Notes: a model not told the origin generated them from the sequence alone. DNA of 64,000 nt from an uncultured Acidimicrobiia bacterium (GCA_958295745.1 OY282370.1:1483724-1547723); one strand, 5' to 3'; numbered from the stretch's first letter, positions 16,207 to 24,419 are shown. Numbers and translations: made by a program.

Positions 16207-17507
16207 CCGAAGCCTTCGCCCTTGACGGTTCCCTACTGAACCACCACCTCAGAGTAGGTGATGCCGTCGTCCGATCGTCTGTGGAGGTGGACTCGTTCGC
16301 TTCCAATGGGGATCCCAAGGGTGTATGGTGGAAGTCATATATGGCCGGAGCGGTTCCTACCCCGGTAGAAGGGCCTGCTCCTGTCCTGAGGGTGGTTGAC
16401 CTCTTCAGCGGAGCAGGCGGTCTCGCGCTTGGCGTTCGGCAGTTGGCCGCCGACATGGGCCGGAAGGTGGTTACCGAGCTGATCGTCGATCAGGATGCCG
16501 CCGCCAACGCGGTCTATGCGGCCAATCACGACACGCGGCTTCGGTCCAAGGCTTCGGTCAGCTCCCTGGTGGACTTCCGCCTCCGGGGTTGGGAGGACGC
16601 CGCCGCCTTCGTGTACCCACCCGAGGTGCTCGACTCCGCGATCGCTGAAGCAACCCAGGCTGTCGATCTCCTTATCGCCGGCCCGCCCTGCCAGGGCAAC
16701 TCCAACCTCAACAACCACTCCCGCCGTAACGACAAGCGAAACGAGCTCTACCTGACCGTACCTGCCTTCGCGGTCGCGGTGGGCGCTCGCAACGTCGTCA
16801 TCGAGAACGTTCAGGGGGTGATACACGACCGCTCCCGGGTGGTCCAGACGGCGGAGCGGTTATTCGAGGCGGCCGGGTACCGGGTGACCACCGGGGTGCT
16901 GGCCGCCCACACACTGGGATGGCCGCAGACCCGCCGCCGTTTCTTTATGGTTGCCAGCCTAGACAGCCACCCGATACCCCTCGCAGAAGTCGAACGAGCA
17001 TTGTCCGACCCTCAGCCGCGGTCGGTTCTGTGGGCGATCGGCGGTCTGGAAACCCTAGGATCCAAAGACGTTTTGGATCAGCCCACCGGGCACAACCACG
17101 AGAACCAGGACCGGATCGACTGGTTGTTCGACAACGACGAGTACGACCTGCCTCTATCCGAGCGCCCGGAATGCCACAAGGACGGCACTACATACCGTTC
17201 CGTCTACGGCCGGATGAAACCGAGCGATCCGGCGCCCACTATCACCACGGGGTTCATGTCACCGGGCCGGGGGCGTTTTACACATCCGACCGAGCGGCGC
17301 ACCCTCACCGCCCGAGAGGCCGCCGTCATCCAAGGATTTCCATACGGCTATCGCTTCGTGACGGACCCGAGGAACCCGCCTACTCGTTCCCAGCTCGCCA
17401 AATGGATAGGAGACGCGGTGCCGATGCCGCTCGGCTACGCCGCCGCGCTGTCTGTTCTGGGACCGGAAATCACCTCCAGACCTAACCGTGATGGATCTAC
17501 GGAATAG
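16194..17507 (+). CDS. DNA (cytosine-5) methyltransferase
   Basis: 437 residues. Motif I is VVDLFSGAGGLALG near residue 66, motif IV with the catalytic Cys is GPPCQGNSN near 165, motif VI is ENVQG near 204, and motif VIII is QTRRRFFM near 245. Motifs IX and X lie in TLTAREAAVIQGFP and AKWIGDAVPMPLGYA. The N-terminal 60 residues are an extra leader. The target recognition region (about 280-350) carries GTTYRSVYGRMKPSDPAPTITTGF. All catalytic motifs are intact. It would methylate cytosine at an unknown site and protect the host. It overlaps the unknown gene before it and the Vsr gene after it. Confidence 0.93.
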   Translation: MDEVAEAFALDGSLLNHHLRVGDAVVRSSVEVDSFASNGDPKGVWWKSYMAGAVPTPVEGPAPVLRVVDLFSGAGGLALGVRQLAADMGRKVVTELIVDQDAAANAVYAANHDTRLRSKASVSSLVDFRLRGWEDAAAFVYPPEVLDSAIAEATQAVDLLIAGPPCQGNSNLNNHSRRNDKRNELYLTVPAFAVAVGARNVVIENVQGVIHDRSRVVQTAERLFEAAGYRVTTGVLAAHTLGWPQTRRRFFMVASLDSHPIPLAEVERALSDPQPRSVLWAIGGLETLGSKDVLDQPTGHNHENQDRIDWLFDNDEYDLPLSERPECHKDGTTYRSVYGRMKPSDPAPTITTGFMSPGRGRFTHPTERRTLTAREAAVIQGFPYGYRFVTDPRNPPTRSQLAKWIGDAVPMPLGYAAALSVLGPEITSRPNRDGSTE

Positions 17508-17946
17508 AACTCTGCCGCCGCCGTCTTCACCCTCGGCCAGCAGCGAGGCGGTTCGCCGGAGGATGGTCAACACTCCCCGGCGGGACACGCCCTTCGAGAT
17601 GCGGGTCCGGCGGATACTCCACGCCAGGGGGTTCCGCTACCGGGTCGATCGGCCGATGCCCGGCGTGACTCGCTCCCGCCCGGATGTGGTCTTCCCCACC
17701 GAGCGGATAGCCGTCTACTTGGACGGCTGCTTCTGGCACTCGTGCCCCATCCACGGCACCATGCCCGCCGCCGGCCGGGAGTGGTGGGCCGCCAAGCTCC
17801 AGGCGAACATCGAGCGCGACCGCCGCCACGGCGAGGAACTGGAGGCAGCCGGCTGGCTGGCTGCGAGATTCTGGGAGCACGAGGATCCCCACGACATCGC
17901 CGACGAGATCGCAGCCATCGTCGCCGCCCGCCGGATGGAGTTATAG
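17488..17946 (+). CDS. vsr: Vsr-type very short patch repair endonuclease
   Basis: 152 residues (GTG at 17488, or the ATG at 17491). Vsr nucleases nick at T:G mismatches left by deaminated 5-methylcytosine, and some relatives act as restriction nucleases. Family features: NTPRRDTPFEMRVRRILHARGF, SRPDVVFP with the metal-binding Asp, VYLDGCFWHSCPIHG with the zinc-site Cys and His, then WWAAKLQANIERDRRH. It overlaps the methylase by 20 bases and ends the operon. Since no other nuclease is visible in the operon, this could be the restriction effector as well as a repair enzyme. Confidence 0.9.
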   Translation: MMDLRNRTLPPPSSPSASSEAVRRRMVNTPRRDTPFEMRVRRILHARGFRYRVDRPMPGVTRSRPDVVFPTERIAVYLDGCFWHSCPIHGTMPAAGREWWAAKLQANIERDRRHGEELEAAGWLAARFWEHEDPHDIADEIAAIVAARRMEL

Positions 17947-18182
17947 CGGTATATCCAGGCCGGACATACAGACCGGTATATTTTCCGGTATGAAATCCAA
18001 TCGTTTTTCCATCAGCGAAGGCGGGATCGTCGTATGCGGGGCGTATGCGGATAGCCGAGTTCGGCGGCTTCGCCGATGTAGACCGGGCGGCGGAGATACT
18101 GCCGCTCAGGCAGGGGCTGCGGGTGGTGCGGTAGAAATCCGGGCGGGCGGTGCGCGCCCTCCGCGCCTGCCTGTAGGATGGG

Positions 18183-18656
18183 GTGCTCATGGACTACCGG
18201 GTCGCTACGACCATCGAGGTGCTCAACCGGGCTACTAGCGCCATCTGGCATGAGATGCCCGAGGAGGTGCGTCGCCTGAAAACCCGGCGGGGCACCAAGG
18301 GCTACGGCTGGCCGATGATCATCTGCGCCGAGGAGAACACCAGGGCCTTCGCCGACGACATGGCCGTGCTCCGCAACGCCGGTCAGGACCCCTCCCTCGA
18401 CCTCGGCACCCTCAAGCAGGTGGTGCGGATGTTCGCGGAGGCCCAGCTCGGCATTCTCCACAACTGGTACGGGCTGGACGACAGCGTCGATCTGATCCGG
18501 GGTTCTCTCGACGCCTTGGAACACATCGAGACTAGGGAGGAGTACCTGGCCTACACCCACGAGCTGGGGGTGTATGTGGGCCGGCTCCACTGGTGGGCGG
18601 ACACTTTGGTGCCGTGGGACGACATCAGCGCCAAGTACGAAGAGATGAACAACTAG
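18183..18656 (+). CDS. Hypothetical protein
   Basis: 157 residues, GTG at 18183 or ATG at 18189. It is rich in charged residues and tryptophan (HNWYGLDDSVD, GRLHWWADTLVPWDD), soluble, and without a motif I know. The N-terminal half has a helical segment with TIEVLNRATSAIWHEMPEEVRRL. It stands 236 bases after vsr and 112 bases before the Gfo/Idh oxidoreductase gene. The codon use is that of the chromosome, so it probably belongs to the metabolic block that follows and not to the defence operon. Confidence 0.65.
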   Translation: MLMDYRVATTIEVLNRATSAIWHEMPEEVRRLKTRRGTKGYGWPMIICAEENTRAFADDMAVLRNAGQDPSLDLGTLKQVVRMFAEAQLGILHNWYGLDDSVDLIRGSLDALEHIETREEYLAYTHELGVYVGRLHWWADTLVPWDDISAKYEEMNN

Positions 18657-18768
18657 GGCGGCCAAGGTTTACAAGGGACTGTTCAGGACGGCCGGAACGA
18701 CCGGTGCGGCCGGGGCGGGACCAGACAACAGGACGGCTGAATACGGCCGGCAGGCAATAGGAGGAGCG

Positions 18769-19827
18769 GTGGCCGAGCGCGACAGGAACTACAGGGTCGG
18801 ATGTGTGGGGGCGGGGTTCGCAGCCTCGGTCTATCACCTGCCCGTCCAGCAGCGGGTCGAAGGGGTGGAGACGGCGGCCATCGCCGACCTCGACCTGGAG
18901 CTGGCCGGGAGGCGGGCCGAAGAATACGGGATACCGGAGGTCTACGGCTCCTACGAGGAGATGATCGAACAGGCCGACCTCGACATCGTGTCCGTGTGCG
19001 TGCCGCCCTTTCTGCATCTGGCGGTTACCAAGGCGGCGGCCGCGGCCGGGGTGAACGTGATCTGCGAGAAGCCGATGGCCGCCTCACCCGAGGAGGTGGC
19101 GGAGCTGGTGCGGGTGGTGGAGGAGAGCGGCATCAGGTTCATGATCTCGGAGAACTTCTGGTGGTACCCGGACATGGTGGACGCCAAGGCGAGAATCGAC
19201 GCCGGCCTGATCGGTGACCTGTTCCACGTGCGGGTCGAGGAGTTCATCAACGACATCGACCCCACCTACCGTCGGGACCAGGAACGCTTCCTGATGTACG
19301 AGCAGGACGTTCACTACGTCGACGTGATCCGCCACCTGGTGGGCGCCGACGTGGTGCGGGTGCATGCCATGACCCGCCGGGTGCCGGTACAGCAGCTGGC
19401 CGGGGAGAACTTCGCCATGATCACTATGGAGTTCGCCAACGGGGTCATCGCCCGCATCGACGAGTGCTGGTGCTCCGCCCGCGGCGACCAGTACGTGATG
19501 AGGATGCGGATCGACGGCACCCTGGGTTCGATCTTCATCAACCAGCCTGACCACCCCTACAAGCTCTATACCGACAAGCCGGGCCTCGAAGGCTGGCACT
19601 ACCCCCCCACCGACACCAAACCGCCGGCCGGGCACACAGTCGGTTACTCGGCTCCCTGGCCCGCCGACGAGCTCCGGGAGGGGACCGTCGGGTGTTACCT
19701 GGCTTTCCTCGACTACATGGAGAAGGGGGTCCCGCCGGTCACCGTGGCCTCCGACAACGCCAAGACCATGGAGGTGGTGTTCGCCGCCTACGAGTCGGCC
19801 GAGACCCATCGGGTGGTCGAGCTTTGA
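18769..19827 (+). CDS. Gfo/Idh/MocA-family oxidoreductase
   Basis: 352 residues, GTG start with AGGAG upstream. The Rossmann motif is VGCVGAGFAASVYH near residue 9, and the family lysine is in the EKPMAAS loop near residue 101. The C-terminal half (ENFWWYPDMVDAKARIDAGLIGDLFHVRVEEF) is the usual substrate domain. These enzymes oxidise sugars, inositols or related polyols with NAD(P). It precedes the unknown paralog at 19885 and the microcompartment locus in one direction with short gaps, so it may feed an aldehyde or ketone pathway there. That link is inferred from position. Confidence 0.87.
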   Translation: MAERDRNYRVGCVGAGFAASVYHLPVQQRVEGVETAAIADLDLELAGRRAEEYGIPEVYGSYEEMIEQADLDIVSVCVPPFLHLAVTKAAAAAGVNVICEKPMAASPEEVAELVRVVEESGIRFMISENFWWYPDMVDAKARIDAGLIGDLFHVRVEEFINDIDPTYRRDQERFLMYEQDVHYVDVIRHLVGADVVRVHAMTRRVPVQQLAGENFAMITMEFANGVIARIDECWCSARGDQYVMRMRIDGTLGSIFINQPDHPYKLYTDKPGLEGWHYPPTDTKPPAGHTVGYSAPWPADELREGTVGCYLAFLDYMEKGVPPVTVASDNAKTMEVVFAAYESAETHRVVEL

Positions 19828-19884
19828 CCGCCGCGGACGGCGCCGGCGGACGGCGCCGGGCGGACTAGGACAGGATCGGCGCTC

Positions 19885-20703
19885 ATGTCTGCGTCCATAC
19901 GGGACGGGCTCCTCGATTTCCTCCGCTCGGACGACTGGATGGCCGCCCGGGCCCTGTTGGACGACCCGGGGGTCAGCTTCTTCGAGGCCAGGATGACCAC
20001 CGTCGTCCACCCGTTGTCGCTGGAGTTCCTCTTCGTCGAGTATTTGAATCGGCTGGGTCGCCGGGTGCGCAACGTGGGGCACGCCTTCGTGGGGGAGTGG
20101 GGTTGGATCAAGATCTACCCGGAGGTGCGCCCGGTGCTGAACGTGGTGTGGAGGTACGGTGGCTCCTCGGTCATCGCCGCCCATCCCGAGGATTTCCTGG
20201 AGATGTGGACCGACGAGGGCGAGCGCAGTTACCTGAAGGATGTGGCGCCCCGGCGGATAGCCGATCGAGACGACCGGGCCGGGATAGCAGCCTATCTGGA
20301 GTCGGACCATTGGAAGCAGGCGCTCGGCTGGTTCGCCGACCGCGAAACCGAACACTTCCACACCTATCTCCACACGGAGCTGCACCCCCACGACCTGGCC
20401 CCTTTCCTGGTCGGCAGCCTGGCGGAGCACGGGTTCGGGCTGTCGGTGCCTCCCTTCTTCCTGGCCCGGCCCGACCTCGGGCTGATGTGGATCGGCCTAG
20501 CCCCGGACGGGATGACCTCCCAGGAGGTGGCCTGTATCCACACCCCCGGCGCCTTGCTGGAGCCCAAGCAGCTCACCCCCCAGGACCGGGAGTACGGAGG
20601 CGACCCCTGGACGGTCGCCCACTTCCGGGAGCGGGCGGCGCAGGATCCGTACCGTGTGCTCACCCTGTCCGAGGCGAGGGGGATCGTCGATGAGATCGTC
20701 TGA
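19885..20703 (+). CDS. Hypothetical protein, paralog of the gene at 6713
   Basis: 272 residues, homologous over its whole length to the protein at 6713-7522. Conserved blocks are HPLSLEFLFVEYL, RNVGHAFVGEWG, EHFHTYLHTELHPHDLA, ARPDLGLMWIGLAP, HTPGALLEPKQLT and LTLSEARGIVDE. No known domain is recognised. It lies directly between the oxidoreductase and the tagged aldehyde dehydrogenase (30 bases to the latter), which points to a role in the same pathway. The shared His-Glu-Asp block could be a metal site. An enzyme role is a guess. Confidence 0.7.
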   Translation: MSASIRDGLLDFLRSDDWMAARALLDDPGVSFFEARMTTVVHPLSLEFLFVEYLNRLGRRVRNVGHAFVGEWGWIKIYPEVRPVLNVVWRYGGSSVIAAHPEDFLEMWTDEGERSYLKDVAPRRIADRDDRAGIAAYLESDHWKQALGWFADRETEHFHTYLHTELHPHDLAPFLVGSLAEHGFGLSVPPFFLARPDLGLMWIGLAPDGMTSQEVACIHTPGALLEPKQLTPQDREYGGDPWTVAHFRERAAQDPYRVLTLSEARGIVDEIV

Positions 20704-20733
20704 GCAGGGTCAAGGGCAGGGGCGGGGGCGGCG

Positions 20734-22545
20734 TTGAGGCGGTTCGTAACCAGCGAGGACGTGCGCCGGCTGGCTGAGAGCGGCGAGTACGAGCTGATGT
20801 TGCGGGAGGGGACGGTGCTGACCGACGCCGCCCTCGACGAGGCGCGCAACCTGGGCGTGAGGCTGGTGGAGGGATCCCGGCTGGCCGCTCCCGGGCCGGC
20901 GGCGGCGGGACCCGGCCCTTCGCAGGCGGAACCCGGGCCGCCTCGGGTTTCCATACCCGCCTCATCCGCCTCCTCCTCCCCGGCGCCGGTTGCGCCTTCA
21001 CCCCGTCGGACCGGCCATCCGGCCAAGACCGCCGAGACAACCCCTAGGTTCGAGGGCCTGCCGGACCCTTCCCGCCTCCACACCCGGTTGCTGATCGACG
21101 GGGAGTTCAGGGACGCCGACGGGGGGAAGACCAACCCCACGGTCGATCCGGCCACCAGAGAGACCATCGTCGAGGTGTCGTCCGCCGGGGCGGAGGACGT
21201 CGATCTGGCGGTGCGGGCCGCCCGGCGGGCTTTTGGGGAGTGGCGGGCCCTCGACCCCGCCGAGCGTTCCCGTCTGCTGCTGAGGGTGGCGGAGCTCATA
21301 GAGGAGGAGCACGAGTTTCTGGCCAAGGTGGAAAGCCAGGACGTGGGGCGGCCCATCCGGGAGACGACCCTGATCGACCTGCCCGCCTCGTGGGATCCGT
21401 TCCGTTTCTTCCAGGGCCTGGTGAGGGCCATCGACGGCCGGCTGCTGGCCCTCCCCCGGGACTCCCTCGACTACGTGCGCAAGGAGCCGATGGGGGTGGT
21501 GGGCATGATCATCCCCTGGAACTTCCCGCTGCATATCGCCTGCCGCAAGGCCTCGGCGGCGCTGGCGGCGGGCAACACGGTGGTTTTGAAGCCGCCGGAG
21601 CTGGCCCCCCTCACCTGCCTGGAGCTGGGGAGGATCTGCCTGGAGGCCGGAATCCCGCCCGGGGTGTTCAACGTGGTCCCCGGCGCCGGGGAGGTGGCCG
21701 GCCGGGCGCTGGTCGAGCATCGGGGGGTGGACAAGATCGCCTTCACCGGGTCGACGGTGGTGGGGCGCTCCGTCATGCGGGGGGCGGCCGGAACCATCAA
21801 GCGGGTTTCCCTTGAGCTGGGCGGCAAGTCGCCCTCCATAGTGTTCGCCGACGCCGACCTGGACCGGGCGGTGAGCGGTTCCTTGTTCGGCATCTACCTG
21901 GCCCAGGGGCAGGTGTGCTCCGCCGGGTCGAGGATCTTGGTGGAGCGGGCGGTCTACGACGACTTCGTGGAGCGGTTCGCCGCTCGGGCGGCCCGGATCC
22001 GGGTGGGGCTTCCCTGGCGGTGGGGCACCCAGCTCGGCCCGCTGGTGAACGAGCGGCAGATGGAGCGGGTTTTCGAGTACGTGGAAATCGGCCGGGCCGA
22101 AGGGGCCAGGGTGATCGGCGGGGGAGCGCCGCCCGACGACCCGGAGCTGATGCGGGGCAACTTCATGAGGCCCACCTGTTTCGTGGATGTGGAACCGGAC
22201 CACCGGATCGTCCAAGAGGAGATATTCGGCCCGGTGGCGGTGGTGCTGCCCTTCAGCGGCGAGGAGGAGGGGGTTAGGCTGGCCAACGACGTCCGCTACG
22301 GGCTGGCGGCCGGCATCTGGACCGGCGACGTCGGCAAGGCGCACAGGGTGGCCAGGGACTTGCAGGCTGGTTCGATCTGGGTGAACCACTTTGGCGTGTA
22401 CCCGAGCGAGGCTCCGTTCGGCGGCTATAAGGAGAGCGGCACCGGCCATGATCTAGGCTTGGAGTCGCTCCACGAATATATGGAGACCAAGAACGTACAC
22501 GTCGACATAGGGCGTGATTACCAGGATTGGTATCGTGGCGACTAG
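20734..22545 (+). CDS. Aldehyde dehydrogenase with N-terminal microcompartment tag
   Basis: 603 residues; typical aldehyde dehydrogenases have about 490. Residues 1-48 (RRFVTSEDVRRLAESG, then TDAALDEARNLGVRLVEG) form a module also found at the start of the DUF3830-like protein at 23880, and similar to the N-terminus of EutQ-type proteins as I know them. Residues 49-115 are a Pro/Ala/Ser linker. The catalytic domain has MIIPWNFPL, the general base Glu in SLELGGKSP near 361 and the nucleophile Cys in GQVCSAGSR near 395. It would oxidise an aldehyde with NAD(P), without the CoA-acylating type being evident. Shell genes follow within 30 bases. TTG start. Confidence 0.9.
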   Translation: MRRFVTSEDVRRLAESGEYELMLREGTVLTDAALDEARNLGVRLVEGSRLAAPGPAAAGPGPSQAEPGPPRVSIPASSASSSPAPVAPSPRRTGHPAKTAETTPRFEGLPDPSRLHTRLLIDGEFRDADGGKTNPTVDPATRETIVEVSSAGAEDVDLAVRAARRAFGEWRALDPAERSRLLLRVAELIEEEHEFLAKVESQDVGRPIRETTLIDLPASWDPFRFFQGLVRAIDGRLLALPRDSLDYVRKEPMGVVGMIIPWNFPLHIACRKASAALAAGNTVVLKPPELAPLTCLELGRICLEAGIPPGVFNVVPGAGEVAGRALVEHRGVDKIAFTGSTVVGRSVMRGAAGTIKRVSLELGGKSPSIVFADADLDRAVSGSLFGIYLAQGQVCSAGSRILVERAVYDDFVERFAARAARIRVGLPWRWGTQLGPLVNERQMERVFEYVEIGRAEGARVIGGGAPPDDPELMRGNFMRPTCFVDVEPDHRIVQEEIFGPVAVVLPFSGEEEGVRLANDVRYGLAAGIWTGDVGKAHRVARDLQAGSIWVNHFGVYPSEAPFGGYKESGTGHDLGLESLHEYMETKNVHVDIGRDYQDWYRGD

Positions 22546-22570
22546 ACAATCTCCCGGGGAGGTTCGGATC

Positions 22571-22849
22571 ATGGAAGGTGCTCTTGGGTTGATCGAGACC
22601 CGCGGGTTGGTGGGTTCGATAGAGGCGGCCGATGCGATGGCCAAGGCGGCCCGCGTCGAGATCGTCGGGCGCGACGTGATCGGCGGCGGCTACGTCACCA
22701 TCATGGTGCAGGGCGAAGTCGGCGCGGTGAAGTCGGCGGTGGATGTCGGGGCGGCCGCGGCCAAGAAGGTCGGGGAGCTCGTTTCGGCCCATCTGATTCC
22801 CAAGCCCCACGAGGACTTGGGGAAGGTGAGCGGGCTGCTCGGCGGCTGA
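22571..22849 (+). CDS. BMC-H microcompartment shell protein (hexamer)
   Basis: 92 residues, a single BMC domain (PF00936). It reads ALGLIETRGLVGSIEAADAM at the start, and the lysine of the edge contact is in ADAMAKAARVEIVGR. The pore loop is the GGGYVTIMVQGEVGAVK segment. The start is the ATG at 22571 after GGGGAGG; a longer frame from 22514 overlaps the dehydrogenase and is not needed. It would tile into the facets of a protein shell around the aldehyde dehydrogenase. It is the first of three shell genes. Confidence 0.93.
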   Translation: MEGALGLIETRGLVGSIEAADAMAKAARVEIVGRDVIGGGYVTIMVQGEVGAVKSAVDVGAAAAKKVGELVSAHLIPKPHEDLGKVSGLLGG

Positions 22850-22910
22850 TCCGCCTCCGGCGGGCCGGGGAACGGAAACCGCAGGCCGAGCGAGAGCTTA
22901 GGAGGCATAG

Positions 22911-23216
22911 ATGTTGTTGTGCCGTGTTACGGGAAGCACCGTCGTGACGGTGCGCGCCGGCGGGCTGGGCGGCGCCAAACTGCTGGTGGTCCGTCCGGAG
23001 TGCTGCGACGGCGCCGGGTGCGGCGGCGGGGCCGCGGAATGCTGCGGTTGCGGGCCGCCGTTCGTGGCGGTGGACACCGTGGGCGCCGGGTCCGGTGATC
23101 TGGTGCTGGTCGCCCAGGGAAGCGCGGCGAGGGTTCCCGGCGAGACCGCTTCCGCGCCGACGGATGCCGCCGTGGTCGGCATCGTCGACGAAGCAAGCCA
23201 CGATCCGGGAGGCTGA
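22911..23216 (+). CDS. BMC-P (EutN/CcmL) vertex protein with Cys-rich insertion
   Basis: 101 residues. The fold is the pentameric vertex protein: AKLLVVRPE near residue 23, then FVAVDTVGAGSGDLVLVAQGSAAR and PTDAAVVGIVDEA. Between the strands, residues 31-50 hold an insertion with six cysteines (31, 32, 37, 44, 45, 47), where most family members have a short loop such as DADG. The cysteines could bind a metal or an iron-sulfur cluster, or cross-link. AGGAGG precedes the ATG by seven bases. The stop is one base before the start of the BMC-T gene. Confidence 0.9.
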   Translation: MLLCRVTGSTVVTVRAGGLGGAKLLVVRPECCDGAGCGGGAAECCGCGPPFVAVDTVGAGSGDLVLVAQGSAARVPGETASAPTDAAVVGIVDEASHDPGG

Positions 23217-23217
23217 G

Positions 23218-23850
23218 GTGTCCGGTCCGGCGCAAGTCTCGAGAGGACAGGGCGGCAATTCCCTTCGGGCCTACGTCTACATCGACCAGATGCAGCCCGG
23301 CTGGGCGGCCTACGCGGGAAGGGGCGCGCCGGACGAAACGTCGCTGGCCGGGATGTCGCAGCTGTACGTGGAGGTGGCCCCGGCCACCCTGGTGTTCTCG
23401 CTGGCCAACGCGGCGCTGAAGAACACCGACACCGGATCGTCGATGATGGTGGCCGAGCGGCGGTACGGCACTCTGGAGCTCCACTCCGCCAACCCCGACG
23501 CGGTGCGCCATGCGGGAACGATCATCCTGGCGATGATCGGCAGCTCCTCGGCTTCCGGCCTCTCCCCCGCATCGGTGACCACCCGCATAGTGGACCGGGT
23601 GACCGCCGCCGAGGCCGGACTGGTGAACCGGATGGGTGTGTACGAACGGCTCGAGGAGGACGACGCCATGCTGGTGGTGGAGACGGCCCCCGCCGCCTAC
23701 GTGGCGCTGGCCGCCAACGAGGCCGAGAAGCACACCTCGCTGCGGAAAGTATTGGTGAGGCTCCACGGCGCCAGCGGCCGGTTGATCCTCGCCGGGAGCG
23801 AAGTCGAGGTGGAGATCGGGCGCCGGGTGGTGCTCGAGGCCCTCGGTTGA
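23218..23850 (+). CDS. BMC-T (tandem BMC domain) shell protein
   Basis: 210 residues from GTG at 23218, one base after the BMC-P stop; the open frame extends to 23095 but that part overlaps BMC-P out of frame. Two BMC-like halves can be seen: residues about 15-105 (YVYIDQMQPGWAAYAGRGAP, ERRYGTLELHSANPDAV) and 120-210 (ILDRV-like segment, MLVVETAPAAYVALAANEAEK, HLGA-like GASGRLILAGSEVEVE). Tandem proteins form trimers with larger pores that pass substrates or cofactors. It completes the minimal set of hexamer, pentamer and trimer. Confidence 0.85.
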   Translation: MSGPAQVSRGQGGNSLRAYVYIDQMQPGWAAYAGRGAPDETSLAGMSQLYVEVAPATLVFSLANAALKNTDTGSSMMVAERRYGTLELHSANPDAVRHAGTIILAMIGSSSASGLSPASVTTRIVDRVTAAEAGLVNRMGVYERLEEDDAMLVVETAPAAYVALAANEAEKHTSLRKVLVRLHGASGRLILAGSEVEVEIGRRVVLEALG

Positions 23851-23879
23851 GAGGGTCCTGGGTCGAGAGGAAGGAACCG

Positions 23880-24419
23880 ATGCGCCAGATTTTGACCACC
23901 CGGGACATCCGGGCCATCGTCAGGGCGGGCAGGACCGAGCTGGTGCTGGACGCCTCCACCTCGCTCACGGAGGCGGCCCGGGACGAGGCCGGGCAGGCCG
24001 GGCTGCGCATCGTCGAAGGCCCGCAGGACCGCAAGGGAGATATCGTCATCAGGGTGGCCGGAGAGGAGATCCGCGCCCGGCTGCTCTTCGACGATGCGCC
24101 GGTCACAGCGGCGGCCATCTCCGATCTGTTGCCGCTGTCGGGCACCGTCAACCACGCCCGCCTCGCCGGCGACGAGCTGATGTTCCCGATCCGCACCTAC
24201 ATAGGCCCGGAGAACCAGTCGAAGGCGCAGGAGGCGGGCAACATCGCCTACTGGCCGGATCGGATGATCATCGCCATGTTCTACGGGGACACCGGCGGCG
24301 TGGGCCTGACCAACGTGTTCGCCAAGGTGACCAGCGACCTGGAGTCCTTCCGCCGGGCGGGCGACCACGTATGGAAGAACCAAGGTGTAGAGCTCCTCAT
24401 CGATCACTGCCGGCCTTGA
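23880..24419 (+). CDS. DUF3830/cyclophilin-like protein with microcompartment tag
   Basis: 179 residues from ATG at 23880 (AGGAAGG upstream); a TTG at 23847 is possible. Residues 1-47 repeat the module of the aldehyde dehydrogenase (RQILTTRDIRAIVRAG, TEAARDEAGQAGLRIVEG). Residues 50-179 resemble DUF3830, a cyclophilin-like beta barrel: IRARLLFDDAPVTAAAISDLLPL, GNIAYWPDRMIIAMFYGD, LTNVFAKVTSDLESFRRAG. A possible lumen enzyme or cofactor binder. It is the last gene of the locus, convergent with the acyl-CoA synthetase. Both recognitions are from pattern only. Confidence 0.75.
   Translation: MRQILTTRDIRAIVRAGRTELVLDASTSLTEAARDEAGQAGLRIVEGPQDRKGDIVIRVAGEEIRARLLFDDAPVTAAAISDLLPLSGTVNHARLAGDELMFPIRTYIGPENQSKAQEAGNIAYWPDRMIIAMFYGDTGGVGLTNVFAKVTSDLESFRRAGDHVWKNQGVELLIDHCRP

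Noticed and set aside
17990-18238. 82-codon frame after vsr
   Set aside because: Low-complexity Gly/Arg-rich translation, no ribosome site, and it runs into the start of the gene at 18183.
19084-22449. Minus-strand frames of 448 and 483 codons opposite the oxidoreductase, paralog and aldehyde dehydrogenase genes
   Set aside because: Antisense shadows; composition is His/Gly/Pro/Arg-rich and no start signal is seen.
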